DNA from: Paenibacillus sp. FSL H7-0357
GTDB taxonomy: Bacteria; Bacillota; Bacilli; Paenibacillales; Paenibacillaceae
Direction of reading: 5' to 3'
Length of the DNA: 64,000 bases
NCBI RefSeq assembly: GCF_000758525.1
Contig: NZ_CP009241.1
Coordinates: 5,022,001 to 5,086,000, forward strand
Shown here: positions 36,782 to 45,836 of the stretch, piece by piece
Layout of the letters: every line of letters starts with the position of its first letter
Position numbering within the stretch: the stretch's first letter is position 1
Notes under the pieces: model-generated
Told to the model about the DNA's origin: nothing
What the model saw: only the letters and a program-made list of their open reading frames with translations
Database searches by the model: none
Made by a program: the position numbers and the translations under genes

Positions 36782-38236
36782 TTAAGCTGCTGCTCTCTTG
36801 TCTCTTCTTGCCGTGATCAGCCGCCAGCCGGTAAGCAGTGCCGAGACCAGGCAAATTGCCGAGGAAGTCATAAATACAACATGCATCCCCGAGAGAAAAA
36901 TATCCGGACGGCCCGGAACCAGATCGGTTACCCGATGCCCTGCCTTGCTGCTCATCACATTAAACAGGATGGAGGTGGCGATGGTGATCCCGACAACCAT
37001 GCCCACATTGCGGACCAGCGAGTTGACGCTGCCTGCGGAACCGAGCTGTGTCCGCGGCACTTTGGACATGATGAGTGAATTGTTGGGCGATTGGAACAAG
37101 CCGCTGCCGACACCGAGCATCGCAATCCATAGTCCGACCAATAGCACAGAGCTTCCGTCATGCAGCCGGGCCAGCCCAAACTGGGCGATAACCATCACGA
37201 TTAGTCCGGCAAAGGTCAGGAACTCGGAACCGATCTTATCGGACAAGGCTCCGCTGACCGGCGAAACCACCACCATGCAGATCGGAAACAGCATAAGCAG
37301 AAATCCGGCATAAAAAGGCGACAGATTCAGCATGTTCTGCGCATAGAACGGGGCAATGATGTTGAAGCAAAAGTTGGCCACGAACACAAGAAATGCGCAC
37401 AAAATGCTGAGTGAGAATAAGGGGTTCTTGAACAGCGAAAGCTGCAGCAGCGGCTCCGCGCGGCGCAATTCTACGGTAATAAAAGCAATAAATGCAGCAA
37501 CTGCGATGATCAGCGCCGTGAGGATGCGGGCATCCCCATACCCAAGCTGCTGCCCGAGCAGCAATCCGGCAAACAGCGTTAGGATAAACACCGCGAACAG
37601 CATGCTTCCGGGAATGTCGATTTTCGATTTTACCCGTACCAGATCCTTAGGCAGAACCTTCCATCCAAGCACAACGGCAATCAGGCCAATCGGAAGGTTT
37701 ACCCAGAAAATATATTCCCAGCCCAGTGTTGAAACAATAATCCCGCCCAAACTCGGTCCGGCGATACTCCCCAGCGATACGAAGGTGCCGATAAGTCCCA
37801 GCGCTTTGCCCCGCTCTGTAGCCGGGAAAATATCCGTCACAATCCCCTGGCTGTTCGCCATGGTCATGGAGGCCCCGATCGCCTGAATCACACGCGATAT
37901 TATAAGGAAAGGCAGACTTGTGCTCAGCCCGCAGAGCAGCGAGCCGACGATAAAGACGATCGTGCCGATTTTGAAAATCCGGATCTTGCCGAGCATATCT
38001 CCAAGCTTCCCGAAAAGCAGGATGACTGCGCAAATAGCCATCAGATACCCTGTCGTTACCCATTCGACCTGAGCTACCGGCAGGTTCAGCTGCTTCACCA
38101 GCACGGGCAAAGCAATATTGACAATACTTCCGTCGAGCGTTGACATAAAGGTAAAAAGATTTAAGACGATCAAGATAATCCAGCGTTTCTTCTGGATGGC
38201 GGCATCATCCTGATAGGTTGCGGCAATGGAACTCAT
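36782..38236 (-). CDS. MFS drug efflux transporter, DHA2 family (second copy)
   Basis: 484 residues, about 14 membrane helices. Features: LDGSIVNIALPVL in helix 1, GKLGDMLGKIRIF in loop 2-3, and the antiporter motif in GSIAGPSLGGIIVSTLGWEYIFW. Exports unknown compounds using the proton gradient. Only distantly like the DHA2 pump at 23022. Start: ATG 38234-38236, GAGGG 8 bases before. Divergent from a MarR regulator with paired palindromes in the gap. Confidence 0.92.
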   Translation of the reverse strand: MSSIAATYQDDAAIQKKRWIILIVLNLFTFMSTLDGSIVNIALPVLVKQLNLPVAQVEWVTTGYLMAICAVILLFGKLGDMLGKIRIFKIGTIVFIVGSLLCGLSTSLPFLIISRVIQAIGASMTMANSQGIVTDIFPATERGKALGLIGTFVSLGSIAGPSLGGIIVSTLGWEYIFWVNLPIGLIAVVLGWKVLPKDLVRVKSKIDIPGSMLFAVFILTLFAGLLLGQQLGYGDARILTALIIAVAAFIAFITVELRRAEPLLQLSLFKNPLFSLSILCAFLVFVANFCFNIIAPFYAQNMLNLSPFYAGFLLMLFPICMVVVSPVSGALSDKIGSEFLTFAGLIVMVIAQFGLARLHDGSSVLLVGLWIAMLGVGSGLFQSPNNSLIMSKVPRTQLGSAGSVNSLVRNVGMVVGITIATSILFNVMSSKAGHRVTDLVPGRPDIFLSGMHVVFMTSSAICLVSALLTGWRLITARRDKRAAA

Positions 38237-38267
38237 AACTAACACCCTCTTGAATCAGTTTTTAGAG

Positions 38268-38287
38268 ATAGTTGCACGCGCAACTAT
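38268..38287. promoter_or_regulatory. MarR operator candidate 1
   Basis: ATAGTTGC-N4-GCAACTAT, a perfect 8-4-8 inverted repeat 32 bases before the DHA2 pump start. Confidence 0.7.
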
Positions 38288-38315
38288 CTGACATTCCCCA
38301 GTGTACCGCAAACTA

Positions 38316-38329
38316 GTTGCGCACGCAAC
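38316..38329. promoter_or_regulatory. MarR operator candidate 2
   Basis: GTTGC-N4-GCAAC, the same core and spacing as the first site, 45 bases downstream. Two copies in one divergent gap make a shared regulator very likely. Confidence 0.65.
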
Positions 38330-38396
38330 GACTTTGTTGTAATATTTTGAGCAGATAAAGGGTTGCAACAGCATTTAACCTAAAGAGGTGTCATTT

Positions 38397-38822
38397 TTGA
38401 AAAAAGAACCGATTGGCAAGTTGATTTCCAACCTTCAGCGTCAAAACCAGAAATATTTAGCCCGGCAGTTGGCTCCTTATGGGATCGGCGGCGGCGGGCA
38501 GCACAACTTTCTTAAGCTGATCCTTGGCCATCCTGGAATTACCCAGGATCAAATGACAAATGAGATGAAGTTCGATAAAGCAACAACCGCCCGGTCCGTC
38601 AAACATCTTGAGCATTTGGGTTATATTGAACGGAGAACCGATCCGAAAGACCGGCGCTCTTCGCTCCTGTATCCGACCGCTAAGACACTTGAGTTCGCAC
38701 CGGTATTTCAAGCTATAATGGATGAACTTAACCGCAAGCTTTCGGCCAATTTAACGGAGGAGGAAGCAGATCTATTGGTTACTCTGCTCCAAAAGATCAG
38801 CATAAATTCCGGAGAGTTGTGA
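38397..38822 (+). CDS. MarR-family transcriptional regulator
   Basis: 141 residues with the MarR winged helix: LILGHPGITQDQMTNEMKFDKATTARSVKHLEHLGYIERRTDPKDRRSSLLYPT (recognition helix and wing). Dimeric repressor of the divergent efflux gene by analogy. Start: TTG 38397, because AGAGGTG lies 6 bases upstream; the GTG at 38388 overlaps that site. The phosphatase gene follows after 21 bases and may be cotranscribed. Confidence 0.9.
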   Translation: MKKEPIGKLISNLQRQNQKYLARQLAPYGIGGGGQHNFLKLILGHPGITQDQMTNEMKFDKATTARSVKHLEHLGYIERRTDPKDRRSSLLYPTAKTLEFAPVFQAIMDELNRKLSANLTEEEADLLVTLLQKISINSGEL

Positions 38823-38843
38823 TTCGGGGAGGGGGAGGATTGG

Positions 38844-39428
38844 ATGGTCTTGATCGGATTCATCAGACACGGCATTACCGATTGGAATGTGCAGGGGAAG
38901 GCGCTGGGCTTGTCCGATCAACCGCTAAATGAGGAAGGCAGACAGCAGGCTGAAGCTTTGGCAGACCGACTGCTGAAAGAGCCTTGGGATATGATCATCT
39001 CCAGCAATTTGTCCCGTGCACAGGAAACTGCAGGAATCATTGCTGCTGCAGCTGGAATCCCGGTATGTCTGACCGATGACAGATTACGCGAGATCGACTG
39101 CGGACAGATCGAAGGAATGACGGAAGAAGAACGAATCAACAAATGGGGGCTTCGTTGGCGTGATCTTAACCTGGGAATGGAGAGTGTCCATGACACTGCT
39201 GCCAGGGGCGCCTCTTTCCTGGAAGAGATTCATTCCAGTTATATTGCCAAGAACATCCTGGCAGTCAGCCACGGTGCGTTAATCGGGTTAACGTTGCAGC
39301 ATTTGCTACCACTTCAATTTACTGCAACTCATATGAGAAATACTTCTCTGACCCTGCTCACCAAAGCAAACGGCCGGTGGCAATGTGACTTATACAATTG
39401 CGTGAATCATCTGTCAACGATGCACTAA
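38844..39428 (+). CDS. Histidine phosphatase (phosphoglycerate mutase-like)
   Basis: 194 residues. The phospho-His motif is FIRHGITDWN (RHG at about residues 7-9), with the second Arg in ISSNLSRAQETAG, the catalytic Glu in REIDCGQIEGMT and the second His in AVSHGALIGL. Small-molecule phosphatase of the CobC/PhoE type; substrate unknown. GGGGGAGG precedes the ATG. Probably read from the marR promoter. Confidence 0.9.
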   Translation: MVLIGFIRHGITDWNVQGKALGLSDQPLNEEGRQQAEALADRLLKEPWDMIISSNLSRAQETAGIIAAAAGIPVCLTDDRLREIDCGQIEGMTEEERINKWGLRWRDLNLGMESVHDTAARGASFLEEIHSSYIAKNILAVSHGALIGLTLQHLLPLQFTATHMRNTSLTLLTKANGRWQCDLYNCVNHLSTMH

Positions 39429-39457
39429 GGGCAGATCATTTAATTAACGCCAGCTGA

Positions 39458-40102
39458 CTATACCAGGCTAACACCCTCCAGAATTAAGTCCCAGGTCTCA
39501 TTGTCCCCGGTCCGGTTCGGAATGCTCAGTGAACTGATGCCGGGTAGTCCCCACTCGTTATCGATCACTGAATCCAGTCCGTCCACTCCGTTTACGATCA
39601 GAATATGGAAGGTTCCCAACGTTAACGAGCCCAGCGCTTTTTGAAGCTGCAGTGACTGTTCATAAGTACTTCCCCAGCGGATGAACAACGCCTTCCGGCT
39701 GACAATCAGCTGATCCAGCAAGCGCTGGCTGCGTATGTCGATTTTATCCTTAAAGCCCGGATACACGGAGCCCCACTCCTGCTCCCCGAGAATAGGAAAA
39801 TCATGAACGGAAATCACATAATAATAGTAATCTTTTATAAAATACGATCGGACCGGCATTACAACTTCATTCTCCACGAAGACATCGTCCCCTTCGTCCG
39901 GCACCTCATTCGGCAGCTCCATGTATTCCGGGAATCGTCGGCTGAGCAGCAGGTTCACATCTGTATGGGATAACGAAACAACCCAGTCCAGAGGCGATGA
40001 AAAAGTCCTTAAACCCCATCTGCGCAAATGCGCCGCCGGTTCGCAAGAACTTCCCAGGCATACAATGCAATCATAAGCCCCCTTGATCTCCTCAAACCTC
40101 AT
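39458..40102 (-). CDS. DUF1796 putative papain-like cysteine peptidase
   Basis: 214 residues. Opens with IVCLGSSCEPAAHLRRWGLR followed by TFSSPLDWVVS, the typical start of the DUF1796 family, with conserved Cys, then Pro-Leu-Asp-Trp. A His in YYYVISVHDFP and an Asp/Asn-rich tail could complete a papain-like site. No activity is proven. AGAGGTGAGG precedes the ATG. Single gene. Confidence 0.8.
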   Translation of the reverse strand: MRFEEIKGAYDCIVCLGSSCEPAAHLRRWGLRTFSSPLDWVVSLSHTDVNLLLSRRFPEYMELPNEVPDEGDDVFVENEVVMPVRSYFIKDYYYYVISVHDFPILGEQEWGSVYPGFKDKIDIRSQRLLDQLIVSRKALFIRWGSTYEQSLQLQKALGSLTLGTFHILIVNGVDGLDSVIDNEWGLPGISSLSIPNRTGDNETWDLILEGVSLV

Positions 40103-40258
40103 CTGTCCTCACCTCTATCCTGTTTTTGTATTATTTAATGCCCTTGAGCCAAAAATGCTTGGATGCTAGATTAGGAATGTTTTGCCCATGCATAAAAAAC
40201 AAGTTAAAATGTAAACCAAATGAAAAAATAATGAACTTTCAGAAAGGAAGCAAGGCTC

Positions 40259-40765
40259 ATGTCGATTGTAAGTGTAAAAGAACATTTCCGTACCTTTAAC
40301 AAAGAGCAGGATGTACTGGAGTTTGCCACTTCCAGCGCTACCGTAGAAATGGCGGCGGCGACGATTGGGGTAATTCCTGCCCGTATAGCCAAAACCTTGT
40401 CCTTCCGCGGGGTAAATGACGATGCCATTCTGGTCGTTGCTGCAGGAGACGCCAAGGTCGACAACAAGAAATTCAGAGAAGTCTTCGGTTTCAAGGCGAG
40501 AATGCTCAGTCCCGATGAAGTTCTGGAGCAGACGGGTCATGAGATCGGAGGGGTTTGTCCATTTGGCCTCACCCGGGAGCTTAAAGTTTATCTGGATATT
40601 TCCATGCAGCGCTTCGATACGCTGTTTCCGGCCTGTGGCAGCACCAATTCTGCGATTGAGCTGACCTGTGATGAACTAGCACTGTACTCTAAAAGTACGG
40701 ACTGGGTGGACGTGTGCAAAGGCTGGGATGAGCCGCCACTGTCCGGGGACGGACAAGCCTTATGA
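40259..40765 (+). CDS. YbaK/EbsC-family aminoacyl-tRNA deacylase
   Basis: 168 residues. YbaK fold with RIAKTLSFRGVNDDAILVVAAGDAKVDNKKFRE and the substrate-pocket loop EIGGVCPFGL, then the conserved VYLDISMQRFDTLFPACGSTNSAIELT. Family members hydrolyse mischarged Cys- or Ala-tRNA(Pro). The stop overlaps the start of the efflux gene (ATGA), so the two are translationally coupled, an odd pairing for a proof-reading enzyme. Confidence 0.9.
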   Translation: MSIVSVKEHFRTFNKEQDVLEFATSSATVEMAAATIGVIPARIAKTLSFRGVNDDAILVVAAGDAKVDNKKFREVFGFKARMLSPDEVLEQTGHEIGGVCPFGLTRELKVYLDISMQRFDTLFPACGSTNSAIELTCDELALYSKSTDWVDVCKGWDEPPLSGDGQAL

Positions 40766-41997
40766 AGATGAATCCGGCCAAGGGCCACACATCGCCATCG
40801 CAGCGAAAGGAACGGTTTCCGCTGTCACTTCTCTGTCTTACCCTTGGCGCATTTGCGATTGGCATGACCGAGTTTATCATCATGGGGCTTCTGCCCAATG
40901 TTGCGCATGACCTCGGGGTAACCATTCCGCAAGCCGGACAGCTTATTACCAGCTATGCGCTTGGTGTAGCCATCGGCGCACCTATTCTGACTATCTTTAC
41001 GCACCGGTTGCCGCAGAAGCAGCTGCTCGTCATTCTGATGTGCATTTTTATATTCGGCAATGCTGTGTCGGTGATTGCGCCTACCTACACGCTGCTGATT
41101 ATCGCCCGCATTCTTACCGCCTTCGCGCACGGGACCTTCCTGGGGGTAGGCACAATCATTGCCGCCAGATTGGTAAGGCCGGAGAAACGGGCCGGGGCCG
41201 TATCAGTCGTGCTTGCGGGCTTGACCGTCGCTAATATTATCGGAGTGCCGTTCGGCACCTTTATCGGCCAGCAGCTCGGCTGGCGGGCCTCCTTCGGGGC
41301 CATTACCGTGCTGGGCATCGTCTCATTGTTCGGTATTATCCGGTTTATTCCCGTGATTGTCCAGGAGCAGACTGCCAATCTCCGCGAACAGGTGCGCGGT
41401 CTGGTGAATCCGAAGGTGCTGCTGATTCTGCTCACCGGAGCGCTGGGCTGCGGCAGCCTGTTCTCGCTCTTCACTTACATCACGCCAATGCTGGAGAACA
41501 TTACCGGCTTTGCCGAACATCATGTCACCTGGATTCTCGTACTGTTCGGAGTTGGCGTCACCATCGGAAATATTGCCGGCGGCAAGCTGGCTGACTGGAA
41601 ACTCATGCCGTCACTGATGGTCAACTTCGGCGTGCTCGCACTGATTATCTCTATGTTCACGCTGACGCTGCACAATCCGGTGCTTACAATTATTAATATC
41701 TTCCTTTGGGGAATCGCGGCGTTCGGCATTATGCCCGGCATCCAGCTGCGGATCATGAACCTGGCGCATAAAGCGCCGCTGCTGGCCACAACCTCAAGCC
41801 ATTCCGCACTTAATCTGGGCAATGCGGCAGGTGCTTATCTCGGCGGGGTCGCCATCAATTCATTCGGCCTATCCTCGATTCCCTGGCTTGCCGCTGCCCT
41901 TGCAGTGCTGGCCTTGGCCGGTGCTTGGCTCAGCTACCTGTCAACGAGCGGCCGTGCCGGAGCCGTTGTTTCCGGCGATATAACCGCCGCTCCGTAA
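40762..41997 (+). CDS. MFS transporter, DHA1 (12-helix) family
   Basis: 411 residues, twelve membrane helices, with GMTEFIIMGLLPNVAHDLGV at the start, typical of AraJ/YdhL/NepI-type exporters of sugars, purines or drugs. RLPQKQLL forms the loop 2-3 motif. Start ATG 40762 overlaps the YbaK stop by four bases. A 15-bp perfect hairpin follows after about 50 bases. Substrate unknown. Confidence 0.9.
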   Translation: MKMNPAKGHTSPSQRKERFPLSLLCLTLGAFAIGMTEFIIMGLLPNVAHDLGVTIPQAGQLITSYALGVAIGAPILTIFTHRLPQKQLLVILMCIFIFGNAVSVIAPTYTLLIIARILTAFAHGTFLGVGTIIAARLVRPEKRAGAVSVVLAGLTVANIIGVPFGTFIGQQLGWRASFGAITVLGIVSLFGIIRFIPVIVQEQTANLREQVRGLVNPKVLLILLTGALGCGSLFSLFTYITPMLENITGFAEHHVTWILVLFGVGVTIGNIAGGKLADWKLMPSLMVNFGVLALIISMFTLTLHNPVLTIINIFLWGIAAFGIMPGIQLRIMNLAHKAPLLATTSSHSALNLGNAAGAYLGGVAINSFGLSSIPWLAAALAVLALAGAWLSYLSTSGRAGAVVSGDITAAP

Positions 41998-42045
41998 GGA
42001 GCAGCGGGGGGAATATTCTTTTGGGTTAGACGAATGGTTTGGACA

Positions 42046-42091
42046 AGACAGAAGGCCGGATTTCCCTGATGGGAACTCCGGCCTTCTGTCT
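42046..42091 (+). terminator. Terminator after the DHA1 transporter
   Basis: Perfect 15-bp stem (AGACAGAAGGCCGGA and complement), 16-base loop. The following T-run is weak (CTGTTCGGG), so it may be only a partial terminator. Confidence 0.6.
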
Positions 42092-42157
42092 GTTCGGGTG
42101 CTACGGGCAGCGGAAGCATTTTTCACCGGAATACGAGCATTTACAAGCTGATGGGAG

Positions 42158-42316
42158 TACTCATAGCGGCTGATCAACCTGGAACGTAGCACTACTCACA
42201 GCTGCTGATCAACCTGGAACGTAGCACTGTACTCACAGCTGCTAATCAACCTGGAACGTAGTACTGTACTCACAGCTGCTAATCAACCTGTGAAGTAGCA
42301 CTTACTCATAGTTGCC
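42158..42316. repeat. Tandem repeat array, 35-37-bp units
   Basis: Starts of TACTCA at 42158, 42193, 42230, 42267 and 42303 mark about 4.3 tandem units. Each reads TACTCAcAGCtGCT followed by (g/a)ATCAACCTGGAACGTAG and a short variable end. Divergence increases towards the right. No open frame and no spacers between repeats. Part of the 42092-42735 gene-free stretch, the longest in the window. Confidence 0.85.
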
Positions 42317-42344
42317 TACTTTCTACAATGTTTTCTATCCTTAC

Positions 42345-42520
42345 GGACTCAGATGCAGCTATTGTGGAAAAACAAGATGATTAATACCACAAGCGGACTC
42401 AGGTGCAGCTATTCCTTCGATCACAGCCATAATCCGCATCAAGATCAGCATATAACGTCACTGGAGTCCGAATGTCCAAATAAACACATGATCTATCTTA
42501 AATAAGGACGCTGGGGTCCG
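42345..42520. repeat. Two direct and two inverted copies of a CGGACTCAG-type repeat
   Basis: CGGACTCAGATGCAGCTATT at 42345 and CGGACTCAGGTGCAGCTATT at 42394 (49 bases apart) are followed by two opposite copies of the core: CTGGAGTCCG at about 42461 and CTGGGGTCCG at about 42511 (50 bases apart). The left pair can therefore pair with the right pair. From 42521 to the end of the binding-protein gene at 42736 I see no further structure. Confidence 0.7.
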
Positions 42521-42735
42521 AAAGCTTGTTTATACAACACTGGAACTGTTTGAGGTCACTCACTCGAAACCAAATGTCTAATTGCACTCCACCTGTAATC
42601 TCCTTACATACGTCATCCTTTACGTTTACGTCACTTTAACTCTCAGTCAACACCAGAACGGCGCCTTATTCCATCCTTTACTCCCTATCCACTCCCCCCA
42701 ACCATCCTTTCCATGACCGCGACCGCCAAAGCCCG

Positions 42736-44436
42736 CTATTCCGCCATATCGCTCATTTGCTCCGCCTCTCTGCTTTTCACGATCACGTTGACTTCTTGGG
42801 TGATCTGATCCCCGCCCTGCCTTTTCCATTCCGCCACAAAAGTATCAAAGCTGCTCACCGGCGTATCACCGACGATAATGTTCAGGAAGGTCTCGCTCTC
42901 CAGCTTCTGTAGCGCCGGCCATACACTCTGCATATGGGCTGTGCTGCCATAAAAAACGCTGCGCACACCCTCGATCGCCGTCGTGGACAATACAGCTGCC
43001 CCGTATTTGTATGAATTGGCTGCTTTCCAGCCCTCCAGATTCTTCTTCGGCTGCTCCTCCTCGGCGAGCCACCGCTCATAGATGACCCTGGTATCCGGGT
43101 CGAGCAGATCCGGGTCGATCTTGCCGTGCAGCGCCTGCTGAATGTCCGCATAATGCTTCTCAATAGCGCCGGAATAATCAATCAGCAGATCAAACGGGTA
43201 ATACGCACGCGGCTGAATGCCGGTCTGCGCCGAGAAGTCATCCAGTTTCTTGACTTCCCCCGTGTTGGGGTCCCGTCTTCTCTCCAGCCGGGTGAAGACG
43301 TTGAGCAGCTTCATAACGGCTTCGGGATGCTCATACCCTTTGCGGACGACCAGATAGCGGTCAGTTACCGGCGCCATATGCGCGACGAATTTGCCTGCGC
43401 TGTCCAGCGGCGCGGCATAGGCCCGCCATTCCGCCTTTGTATCAAGCGCCACTGCCTCTGACAGCGGATAGTAGGGCATCCACCACGGGCCGAAGAACAT
43501 CCCCGCATTGCCGGAGATAATCGGCTCCTGCGTTTCTTTGTACAGCGCAAATTCAGGGTCGATTAGGCCGCGTTTGTACCAGTCGGCCAGCTTGGCCAAT
43601 GCTTCTTTGGTTTCCGGTGCAACTGACCCGTAAACAATCTCGCCGCTGCCCGTTCTGATCCAGTTGGTAGGAAAAGCGTGAAAGGCGCTGAACACGGAGT
43701 CTAAGCCATTCACATGCGGCTTGGTTCCGTACACGATATTTTTGTAAGCGCTAAGCCCCAGCGTATCCCGTTTACCGTTGCCGTCAGGGTCCCGTTCAAC
43801 AAACGCCTTCGCGATGGCTTCAATATCCTCAAAGGTCCGTGGAGCCGGAAGCTCCAGCTTGTCGAGCCAATCCTGGCGGATCCAGAGCAGCGACAGGGAA
43901 TCCGCATTGATCGCCACATTCGGCAGCCCGTACAGCTTACCGTTGCGGGAGGCATCGCCAAGCGCCTCGCCTTTGGTCGAATCATACATATCCTTAATCA
44001 GCTCTGAGCCGTATTGCTCGTATGTTGCGGTCAGATCCGCAATCATATCGCTGTCGATCAATTTTTTTAATTGATCCCTGTCCACCACCACGGCATCGGG
44101 CAAATCATTGCTGTCGATAGCCAGCTGCACTTTTTGATTAAACGGCTCCTCGCCTTTTGCCTCCCAGGAGTGGATAACCCTGATGTTCGTGAGGCTCTCC
44201 AGATACCGGGAAATCGGGTTATTATCATTGCTGTCGCCGGTGTTCAGCCGGGAATCAGGCACTTTGAACCCTACGCGCATTACGACCGGGTCTTCATATC
44301 TGCCATAAGCAGCAGTTTCGGCGGCACCGCCGCCCGGTTCGCTCCCTGCGGAATCCGACGGCCCCCTGCTGCCTTGGCATGCCGGCAGACAAAGCAGCAG
44401 CAAGGCGGAGATGTAAACAGTAAGCCTCTTCGTCAA
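42736..44436 (-). CDS. Extracellular solute-binding lipoprotein, LplA-type (coupled to YesN)
   Basis: 566 residues. Signal peptide with lipobox (LLLLCLPAC, Cys at 20), a low-complexity linker, then a large type 2 sugar-binding-protein fold with TKGEALGDASRNGKLYGLPN, SLSLLWIRQDWLDKL and DPDGNGKRDTLGLSAYK (a typical calcium-loop stretch). It binds oligosaccharides at the cell surface. The start is TTG 44434-44436 with GGAGGGG 8 bases before; it overlaps the regulator stop, so synthesis is coupled to the regulator. It is the second binding protein of the locus and has no permease of its own. Confidence 0.88.
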   Translation of the reverse strand: MTKRLTVYISALLLLCLPACQGSRGPSDSAGSEPGGGAAETAAYGRYEDPVVMRVGFKVPDSRLNTGDSNDNNPISRYLESLTNIRVIHSWEAKGEEPFNQKVQLAIDSNDLPDAVVVDRDQLKKLIDSDMIADLTATYEQYGSELIKDMYDSTKGEALGDASRNGKLYGLPNVAINADSLSLLWIRQDWLDKLELPAPRTFEDIEAIAKAFVERDPDGNGKRDTLGLSAYKNIVYGTKPHVNGLDSVFSAFHAFPTNWIRTGSGEIVYGSVAPETKEALAKLADWYKRGLIDPEFALYKETQEPIISGNAGMFFGPWWMPYYPLSEAVALDTKAEWRAYAAPLDSAGKFVAHMAPVTDRYLVVRKGYEHPEAVMKLLNVFTRLERRRDPNTGEVKKLDDFSAQTGIQPRAYYPFDLLIDYSGAIEKHYADIQQALHGKIDPDLLDPDTRVIYERWLAEEEQPKKNLEGWKAANSYKYGAAVLSTTAIEGVRSVFYGSTAHMQSVWPALQKLESETFLNIIVGDTPVSSFDTFVAEWKRQGGDQITQEVNVIVKSREAEQMSDMAE

Positions 44437-45836
44437 GTCCTCATCCCCTCCGCACGGTATTCACTCGGCAGCTTGCCGACCCGATCCCGGAACAGCCTGC
44501 TGAAATAACGGTCATCCTCAAAGCCTGATTTGCAGGCAATCTCGCAAATGGGTTCATTACTTTCAAGCAGCAGCGATTTGGCCAGATTCAGACGCATCTC
44601 CCGCAGACTCTCCCCAAAGCTCTCCCCGGCAAAGCGGGCGAAGCATTGGCTGAAATAGCCGCGGCTCATATTGACAGCGGCTGCAACATCGCTTTGATTG
44701 ATTTTGTCCCCGGCATGGCTTCGCATATAACGGACAGCACGGATGAGGCAGAGCATCACCTCTTTGCTCAGGCCCAGCTCAATCATCCGCCGCTGCGCAT
44801 GATCGGAGAACTGCCGCAGCCAGTGTTTCCATTGGCACCAGTTCAGGTTATTCCCTGCCGCCGCTTGCAGCTGCGCCGTCTCCTCGGGCTTCAGCAGCAG
44901 AGCCCCCCAATTCCCGAGCAGTGCATACCCAAAGTCGGAAACCCGCTGCGGTGAAGGCTGCTGTGTCACTACTCCGGCCATAAAAGTCTCCCATCCGCCC
45001 CGGTCTATCGTCCATCTGAGATTCAGTGCTCCTTGTAGTACATCTTTCTCATCACTGAAGATCGTTGCTTCTGATGCCATTACTTTAAGCTCGGCATAGT
45101 TCAGTCTGGCCGGTTCCTCGGCTCCGCCGGAATAGAACAGCGCATGTTGCGCTGACAGCCCTAGGATCTTCTCCACTTCCTGCAGGCTTTGATCCCGCAG
45201 TCCGCTCACCAGCGCCGTCTGCCAGCGGCTCCCAAGCACTTGCTTGAGCTCACGGCTGCCATCTTCCTCCGCAAACCGCTGGTGCAGCGGCGTGATCCAC
45301 ATGTCCTGAAAAGTGATCAGCGGATGGTTCTTCACCACCGAGAGCTGAAACAGCTCTTCCTCGCTGGCCCGGGGGTCCAGCGGCAGATAGAGCAGCGCCT
45401 TGTCCGCAGCGATAATCCTGCCCTCGCTGCGGCTAAGCGACTCCCGGTTGCTGTCCTCCCATTTGATCCGTTCAACCAAACGGCGGATCGTCTCATCCGC
45501 ATTTTCCACCTCCAGCAGTGTCTTCACGATGTAATCAACCGCACCCAGGCGCAGCGCCTCCTGCACATAATCAAATTCATGATGGCAGGTCAGCACTACA
45601 CAGCGGATAGCTGGGAACCGCTGCCGCACCTGCCGGATGAGATCAAACCCGGACATCCCCGGCATCGTGAGATCGACAAACAGCAAATCGGTCTCCTGCT
45701 CGCGGAGCAGGGCCAGCGCGGCGTTGCCGTCCCCGGCCTCGCCGACAATGACAACTCCAAAGGACGACCAGTCAATCAGCGAGATGAAGCCTTTGCGCAC
45801 AAGCCGCTCGTCATCGACCACAACAGCCTTAATCAT
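44433..45836 (-). CDS. YesN-like response regulator with AraC-type DNA-binding domain
   Basis: 467 residues. Receiver domain 1-120 (VVVDDERLVRKGF, phospho-Asp in LLFVDLTMPGMSG, Lys in YIVKT), a long middle region, and a C-terminal pair of AraC helix-turn-helix units (INQSDVAAAVNMSRGYFSQCF and CEIACKSGFEDDRYFSRLFRD). Activates sugar-uptake genes. Start: ATG 45834-45836 (MIKAVVVDDERL); AGGAGG is 6 bases before it, inside the 3' end of the kinase gene, which it overlaps by eight bases. Likely binding site: direct repeat at 51696-51726. Confidence 0.92.
   Translation of the reverse strand: MIKAVVVDDERLVRKGFISLIDWSSFGVVIVGEAGDGNAALALLREQETDLLFVDLTMPGMSGFDLIRQVRQRFPAIRCVVLTCHHEFDYVQEALRLGAVDYIVKTLLEVENADETIRRLVERIKWEDSNRESLSRSEGRIIAADKALLYLPLDPRASEEELFQLSVVKNHPLITFQDMWITPLHQRFAEEDGSRELKQVLGSRWQTALVSGLRDQSLQEVEKILGLSAQHALFYSGGAEEPARLNYAELKVMASEATIFSDEKDVLQGALNLRWTIDRGGWETFMAGVVTQQPSPQRVSDFGYALLGNWGALLLKPEETAQLQAAAGNNLNWCQWKHWLRQFSDHAQRRMIELGLSKEVMLCLIRAVRYMRSHAGDKINQSDVAAAVNMSRGYFSQCFARFAGESFGESLREMRLNLAKSLLLESNEPICEIACKSGFEDDRYFSRLFRDRVGKLPSEYRAEGMRT

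Noticed and set aside
36782..38236. Recent duplication of the DHA2 pump at 23022-24500
   Set aside because: The two proteins share only family-level motifs and have different regulators (PadR, MarR).
42158..42316. Possible CRISPR array
   Set aside because: Units follow one another without unique spacers, differ from each other and have no cas genes nearby; it is a decayed tandem repeat.
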